A stretch of DNA of 5,028 nucleotides. Origin: an uncultured Campylobacter sp. GTDB taxonomy: Bacteria > Campylobacterota > Campylobacteria > Campylobacterales > Campylobacteraceae. A program made the translations under genes and the position numbers. Shown piece after piece: positions 4,777 to 5,028 of the stretch. Location of the stretch: positions 1 to 5,028 of the forward strand of contig NZ_CALIIS010000014.1 of the NCBI RefSeq assembly GCF_938017705.1, written 5' to 3'. Position 1 is the stretch's first letter; every line of letters starts with the position of its first letter. Under the pieces are notes generated by a model, which did no database searches, was not told the origin of the DNA, and saw only the letters and a list, made by a program, of their open reading frames with translations.

Positions 4777-5028
4777 ATGATAGAGTGGATACAAAATTTT
4801 TTTAGCGGAGTGATTCCGAAGCTGCTACTAAACGCGACGCTGGAGACGCTGTATATGACCTTCGTAAGCACGGCTTTGGCGTTTATTTTGGGGCTCGTGC
4901 TTGCGATCGTGCTCATCCTTACGCGCCGCGGCGGGCTTTGCGAGAACCGCCTCGTCTACGCCGTGCTGGACGTCGTGATAAACACGCTGCGAAGCTTTCC
5001 GTTTATAATTTTGCTGATCGTGCTCTTT
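4777..5028 (+). CDS. metI: Methionine-type ABC transporter permease, 3' truncated by the window
   Basis: The first 84 codons of an inner-membrane permease are present. After a short N-terminal segment comes LLLNATLETLYMTFVST (17-33), leading into a long hydrophobic helix (about 27-48), a charged loop TRRGGLCENRLVY, and then VINTLRSFPFIILL (67-80), which opens the second helix. The ETL-MTFVS and N-LRS-PFIILL motifs match E. coli MetI, the permease of the MetNIQ D/L-methionine importer. The start ATG at 4777 has AAAGGA with a 5-base spacer. A MetN ATPase gene usually sits directly upstream of metI, but here the upstream gene is a response regulator, so metN and metQ must lie downstream or elsewhere. 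A different polar amino acid permease is a less likely alternative. Confidence 0.82.
   Translation, partial: MIEWIQNFFSGVIPKLLLNATLETLYMTFVSTALAFILGLVLAIVLILTRRGGLCENRLVYAVLDVVINTLRSFPFIILLIVLF

Noticed and set aside
4599..4916. Minus-strand frame of 105 codons
   Set aside because: It runs antisense to the end of the response regulator and the start of metI, both with clear family motifs on the plus strand.

Overview
The window looks like a piece of an epsilonproteobacterial (Campylobacterota) chromosome, most likely a Campylobacter species. The evidence is a C. jejuni-like gene set (split pyruvate carboxylase subunit PycA followed by a small hypothetical gene and bpt; a RacR/ArsR-type response regulator), extended -10 promoters without clear -35 boxes, and the very frequent word AAATTT/AAAATTT. 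Protein-coding GC of roughly 50% in places is high for the genus and suggests one of the oral, higher-GC species (C. gracilis/showae/rectus-like). That placement is inference.

Layout, left to right: (1) 1-206, plus strand, the 3' end of a gene for a beta-propeller-like (SMP-30/NHL-type) protein. (2) 207-665, a gene-free convergent gap of about 460 bases holding one GC-rich hairpin and only weak, unconvincing open frames. (3) 666-3120, minus strand, a tight operon transcribed right to left: pycA (biotin carboxylase subunit of pyruvate carboxylase), a 94-codon charged hypothetical protein (9-nt gap), then bpt (leucyl-tRNA:protein leucyltransferase, 8-nt overlap). (4) 3237-3323, minus strand, tRNA-Leu(CAA) with encoded CCA. 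(5) 3393-3689, minus strand, an HU-family nucleoid protein gene with its own intrinsic terminator and promoter. (6) 3690-4015, a 326-base divergent intergenic region full of AAATTT-based repeats. (7) 4016-4693, plus strand, an OmpR-family response regulator resembling RacR/ArsR, with no kinase gene visible. (8) 4777-5028, plus strand, the 5' part of a methionine-type ABC transporter permease gene (metI), running off the window.

The genes are mostly core functions: anaplerotic CO2 fixation (PycA), N-end-rule tagging (Bpt, which uses Leu-tRNA as donor), translation (tRNA-Leu), nucleoid structure (HU), two-component signalling and methionine uptake. I see no mobile element, CRISPR array, phage gene, toxin-antitoxin pair or defence system. 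The points most worth a second look are regulatory: a pair of direct repeats at exactly 20-bp spacing at the hup promoter and another at the candidate pycA promoter, phased AAATTTCGCC boxes and two identical 14-bp palindromes 60 bp apart between hup and the regulator, the kinase-less regulator, and a steep GC gradient along the regulator gene.
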